Positions 52,401-58,400 of a stretch of DNA of 64,000 nucleotides are shown here, piece after piece. Under the pieces are notes generated by a model. The model searched no databases and was not told the DNA's origin. It saw only the letters and a program-made list of their open reading frames with translations. Both the position numbers and the translations under genes were made by a program. The DNA lies in the NCBI RefSeq assembly GCF_033958435.1, contig NC_134147.1:48602001-48666000 (forward strand), written 5' to 3'. The DNA comes from Carettochelys insculpta. Its lineage: Eukaryota; Chordata; Testudines; Carettochelyidae. Position 1 is the stretch's first letter, and each line of letters opens with the position of its first letter.

Positions 52401-55400
52401 GAGTTTCTGCATTTAGTATCTTCTACAAAAAACAAGAGAATTTTCAGTCAACAAGATCCAAAGAAAATTCTGGTCTCGTACAAAAGAATTTATTGCCAGA
52501 AGCTTTAGCGTGGTTAATATTTAAGTACTATAGAATTCTTCCCTCTCCCTTATTTACTAATATGTGTTGTACTATGAAGAAAGGAGGGGTTGGGGGACAT
52601 ACAAGTCCAGAAGCAGCAGTATATGGTGAAGAAGGACTGGTCCCTAACAAGCTAGGCGAGCTCCAAGAGGGACAGTTAGTATGGTGAATTATTTATTAGT
52701 AGTATTAAAAGTACATGCATAGCCATTCAATAACTTTTCTCCTACCACCCCCAACTTATACTGTGTACCTATCAACATTTCTCAAGATGTATGATCAAAG
52801 TATGTCATGTTTGTATGTATATACCACCTCAAATGTACAGTGCTTTACACAGATCAAGACATTTCCAGTTCTGAAGAATTGAAAAGCAAAGTAGAACCAT
52901 AATACAAAAATATGTAAGTCTCTTACAATGCTTTTCACCAGAAGATATCACAGTGCTTTACCAACAGGCAAACCTTATTGTTCCCATTTTACAGATAGGA
53001 AAATTGAGACAGATGTATGTGACTTTCCCAAGACCACTCACCAGGCCAATGGCCAAAGCATAAATAAAATCCTTATCTCCCAAATGCCAGATCATGGCTC
53101 TCTGCAGAAAGCCAAACTACACCTGGAACAAGAGACCCTGAAAAGCAGCCCAGGACAAGGCAGTTACTGCTGATATGCAGAAAACAAGAGGGGTTAACAG
53201 AGGAGACGGGGACCTAGGGAGAATTTGGAAGAGGAAAACAAGAGAAGTTGATCTCACCAGGTAAACTCACTTATCCTTATCAGTTAAATGGGAAGAGTTT
53301 CACAGAGGGGTAAGTTTGTCTCCCCAAGCTTGTGCTACCGTAAGTATACTTTATAGCGCATGCCAGAAATATGACTACGTCAAAAGCATGGGCTGGGTGT
53401 CAGGACTCCATCATTTGATACTCAGCCCTCAATGTGTGCCCTTGAACAAATCACAACCACTGCTCGCTATCCCCCATTACAGATGCATAATCCACTCTCT
53501 CTAACACTGGCATGGAGAATGCAAAGTGTGAAATGCCAGCTACACCATGATGCAGCAGCCAGCAATCTGTGAGTTATCACGGCAGCACGCAGTAATATAT
53601 GGAGTCGCTAGAGAAACCAAGAGGAATTTGCACCAAGGGCTTCACAAAGTACTCAACAAAGCTGAATCAGTTCCCTGGGTTTCTTAGCTCACTGGTCTAG
53701 CTTAAGTGCACTGGTACGACTCTATGGGAGCAGTTTAAACATTTCCCCTTGTTATATTGCCTCATACTGACGCTCTTGGTGGTAAATGAAAACACTCAGA
53801 CTTGATAACAATAAAGTTAATGCGCAGATCTGCTTCATGACAGACGGCATGTAGGCACTTCTGAGTCAATTCACTCCTCCCTGCCATAAATTCCTCCTCA
53901 CAATTTGTAGGATGAACTTGGTCCCCTGTGTCTGGAAAAGGAAATAAATTTCTCCTGTGCCCTTTCTTCAGCAACTATTAGGCACAAAAATTTAATTATT
54001 AATGCAGTTTTACAATCCTTTACTTACCAGTATAGTTTGCAGAGTAATTGGTGGGATCCAAGAATTTCTTTACCAGTTCACAATTAGACAGTATGTGATT
54101 GGTAGTAATGACATGGAGATAGTTCTGGAGTCCCTTTTGTCTTTCAGCTATGAATTCACGATCCATATTCCCAATCAATTTTTTGGGAGGAAGAGGTAGA
54201 CTTAGAGCTGAGATCTTAAAAAGAAAGGAATGACATCATCATCAAAAACTCCCTCTTTCAATGTTTTATGGAGGTAAACAATTAAGCAATAAAACACTAG
54301 CTTTGTGCTCTTCTAATAACCAGGTAAAGTCTTCCCCCGCCTTATGAGGGTAATTCGCTCCTGAAAAACCCCTCTAAGGGCGAATTCTCGTAGGTCGAAA
54401 ACATAATTACCATTAATTTCAATGGGAAAAAATTGAATGAATTCCTGAGCCCCAAAATTTACACCCATTTACGCTAAAACACCACCAAATCCCATTAAAA
54501 TCAATACCATTACTTCAACAGTTAACATTAGTTATCATAACACAACCTAACAAGGCATCTTCCCTTCATTAATTACAGTACAAAAAATGAGGAGGGAGAT
54601 CTGCCAGGAAGCCAATGCCGCCTTGTTTTGCATCACCACCAGGATGCGGTGGCTGGGCTGCAGTAGGAAGCTCCCCGACCCTTTCTGTCCCTCTACTCTC
54701 TGATCTGTGCACCTTGATAATATTTTTGTGATTTGTCAACCGTGGTTACTATTTTTGGTTCTCTGGGCCTTACATATTGAGTCTGTTCTGGTATGGCTAT
54801 GATCTGAAGAAGTGGGTCTGTCCCATGAAAGCTCATCACCTAATAAATTATTTTGTTAGTCTTTAAATTGCTACTGGACTGCTTTTTTGTTTTGTTTCAG
54901 AAACAATTTTCACAGCATGCCTGTGTCATTGCACAAACCAACATTACATCCTAGTGTCTTCTCTTGACAAGCTTTCATCTCTCCTTGTTAACATGGGCAT
55001 AGATTGTTTATAGGTTCTAAAATCATCCCGATTTAAAGAAGCAACTACCAATTAAGGCTCTTACGTTGCTATTTCAGTTATATGAGCTATGCTTCACATC
55101 CCTTCTCAAATTCTTGCTTTGTGATGTTGTACAGATGAAGGTGCTATGTTTGACCCCAGCGGTACTACTTTCCAGTGTTGGGTCACTATCTATCCCTTAC
55201 CTACACACTGTGAGACTTTAGTTTATGATCAGTAAATGCTTCATAAACATCAGATAATGCAGAAATACACATTGTTTTAAAGAAATCAAAAGGTTGTGTC
55301 TGAAAAACACAAGTGTAAGTTGAAGGCAGTATTTCCATCTACTTATATCATATGAATGGATATAAAATAAATTACTCCTCTTTCCACCTCATTTCTGTTA

Positions 55401-58400
55401 TGCAAATCAAAGTAGATGCCCCACCGGTACTGAGCCTTCATGGGAGAAGTCCTTAAGAAGCCAGATGCTTGTGTCAAAGAGGCCTATAGAGTCAGCAGGC
55501 AAAGGATTCCCTGTTCTGTAACGGCAATTCTGAATAGGCCTGGCAAACTCATTACACCTAACATCCCATGTCCATAGTATTTATCCCTAAAGAATACAAT
55601 TTAAGATCCTGAATTAAAGCCAGTATCACATTGATCATCCATATCACTGTGCAATGAGCATACAAATTCCATGTCAGAAGTTGCAGGTACACACAAAATA
55701 TATTCCAAAAGAGTATGAATCAAGTTAAGAGTTGACAAGCAGGTTTCTATCAGACAAAAGGATACATATTCACCTGCCCGCCTCAGTTCACATGCAAATC
55801 AAATAATGGAACTCTATTTGCATTCACAGTCAACAAAGTCAGCATACCAGAGAACAGAGAGGGTGGGGGAAGGGAGGGCATCCTGGCTACAGAAGCAAGA
55901 CAGTGAACTTTGGGGGCTATAAGAAGGTAACAAAAGGACATCTCTGTCCTTCAGCACCTGGGAACAATAAACTTGGTATTCCAGTGACCAGCCAGTGCCA
56001 GGCTAAGAGTCACAGGAGAATGCTTCAAAAGGGTTTGGAAACCAGGGCACACCCATTAACTTGCAAAGCATAATGTGGGCTAGCATTAGCGGGAGGAGAC
56101 AGCATTGCAGAAAAAGGAAGTCGCAAGTGAACAACTTCTTTTCTAAAGAATATAGTTTGGTTGTTGAGGAAACAGCTCCCAGTGCAGCTCTCAAGTACTC
56201 AAAATGGAAAGTGGAAAGATCAGAGTGTTTGGTGATTTAGTTCCTCAATTCAGAAAAACAAATTTGAATAATTTAAGATAACCCCAGTACTTTGACCTTG
56301 GACTTCTGCAACCTCACTTGCCAAATCACAAGAGGGACCGGGATCATATTTACTTAACTCCACATCAAATCACAAGAGGGACTGGGATCATATTTACTTA
56401 ACTCCACTTCAGTGAGCCCATCATCTTGCAAAGATTTATGTACGTGTATCAAGGCCTAGGGGAATACTTACTCTGGCCCTAATTCAGCAATATGAGAGGT
56501 AATGCACCCATTGCAGCCAGTTGGATTTATTTGTCAGAGAAGGGCCACTGCTGTAACACATTCTGTGTCTAAGGTAGCGAATGGATCCATTCAAAATTTT
56601 CTGCAGGTTCACAAATAAAAAAAAATGAAAACCACAGGCTTAATATCATTTTAGGGACTCCTACTTCCCCCTGTGCTCCAAGTTCTATACTGAACCTCTA
56701 GAGAATATGTTCTTACTCCTCCTGGTTTACAAAGAGCCGAGAAGTGTTTTACTAAGCATACTGTATTGTTTTCATCTTCTTCCATCTCCTGTTATTTACT
56801 GAGCCATGCCCTGAAAAACAAGAAGCTGAACATGGCATGAGCATTTGGGCTTAACAGGCTCCCTAGCTGGAGCATCTGTCTACCATCTCACAATAACAAT
56901 TCCAGATGTTTCTGCCAATGCCACTGAAAGAAACACACAGCAGTTCCCCAGAACTCTTATTCCTTCCACACAAGGAATCTCTCTCTCTCTCAGGTGTCCC
57001 CATAATGCAGTTATTCCATTAGAGCTTTGTACAATATATTACATCAGCTCTTTACCAGGCAGAGGTATTGTACACATCTGCCAATAGGGACAGACAAAGG
57101 AGGCATTTGCAAAGGAGCCTGGTGTTGCATAGGAGCCCGGAGCTCCAGCTACTGATGCTGTTATTTTGAAAGGCTGCAGCAGCGCTGCTCTGCCACTCTG
57201 CAGAGCTCTGGGGACAGATGGCAGCACTGCCATCTGAGTGGTGCTAAGGGCTGACTGCCCTAGGCCCTGCCCCTTCCACCCATGGTCCGCTCCTTCCTGG
57301 GGCAAGGAGCTGCCCTCACCTCCACCATTGCACTAGGGGCCTTTGTGATTGTTGGCCCTGCTAGTACTATAGATAGCAATTTTGTCACAAGCACGCTGCA
57401 TTTCTCACTCCTAGGAAGTTGTATGTAAGTCAAAGAACAGCGACTATCCACCCACAGAGGATGAAAAGGGAAAACCATAAGACTTGTGCATTCCGTAAGA
57501 TTTTCTTTTCCTGCTCATAGAGGTTGTTTTTAAAATTGCTCTGTTCCCATATACTGAAAAAAGTCTGGAATCCAGTCATCCCCTGCTGAAGCCACATTTG
57601 GGCTGAACACAACTAACGCATGCCAAGATATACACAACATAACAGAGCAGTCTTGTACATACTATGCTGTGTCAGTACATGGGGGCCCATGTTTGGATTC
57701 TGTACTCAGGCCAAACTCCCAGTTAGGTCAATGAAGAGAGTGGGAGTTTCTCCAGATTAAGGAGTGAAGAACTGAGCCACATAAGACAAAGAAAGAAAGA
57801 AAAGTTGGCCAATTAATAGTGATCATACATTATCTTCAGTGCGAATTCAGAGCAGATGGATCACCACAAAGAACTCAATAAAGTTACACATGCTTAAATT
57901 ACATCTGAATTTGGTCCAAAGCGTATCTTCTATTCTCTACATTGTCATTCCTGCTTCTATATTTAGTGCTGCTCAGATTTTGAGCACAGTTCAACATACT
58001 TGGCCATTCTTGTTCACTATACTTCAAAAAGTGGTCAGGTTTTCAAAACCAACTAGGAAACGAAAACCGGAAACAGTCAAGTTTCTGCCAACACAGTACA
58101 TGTGACAGAAGAAAGAAAAGAAGAAGTAGCAGATAAAAATCTTTACTGTTCACCCCATATGTTAATTCTCTGGTGCTAACATAAGAAATCCTGGAACCAC
58201 AAGCATCCTTCCCATAAACATTAGTCTCTGGCTATCCATCTCCCCACACACACTTTGTCATTTCCTAAGCAAACTAAAAGAAACTACTGTCCTAAAAGAA
58301 AAGGAAATAAAAACAAACGGTCAATTCAGTGGTTAACTGAGAAACCCTTTGCAATGATACAGAAATCCATCACATGATAAGCAGCATCTGAAAGTGCTTT

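Larger units (their letters stand above)
44997..54027 (-). other. PXK: PXK intron (9.0 kb)
   Basis: Contains foldback elements at 45421 and 46010, the Gmr1-like retrotransposon at 46178-51961, a half foldback at 52165, and old SINE/LINE fragments at 52935 and 53376. 52280-52930 and 53510-54020 show nothing recognisable. Confidence 0.85.
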
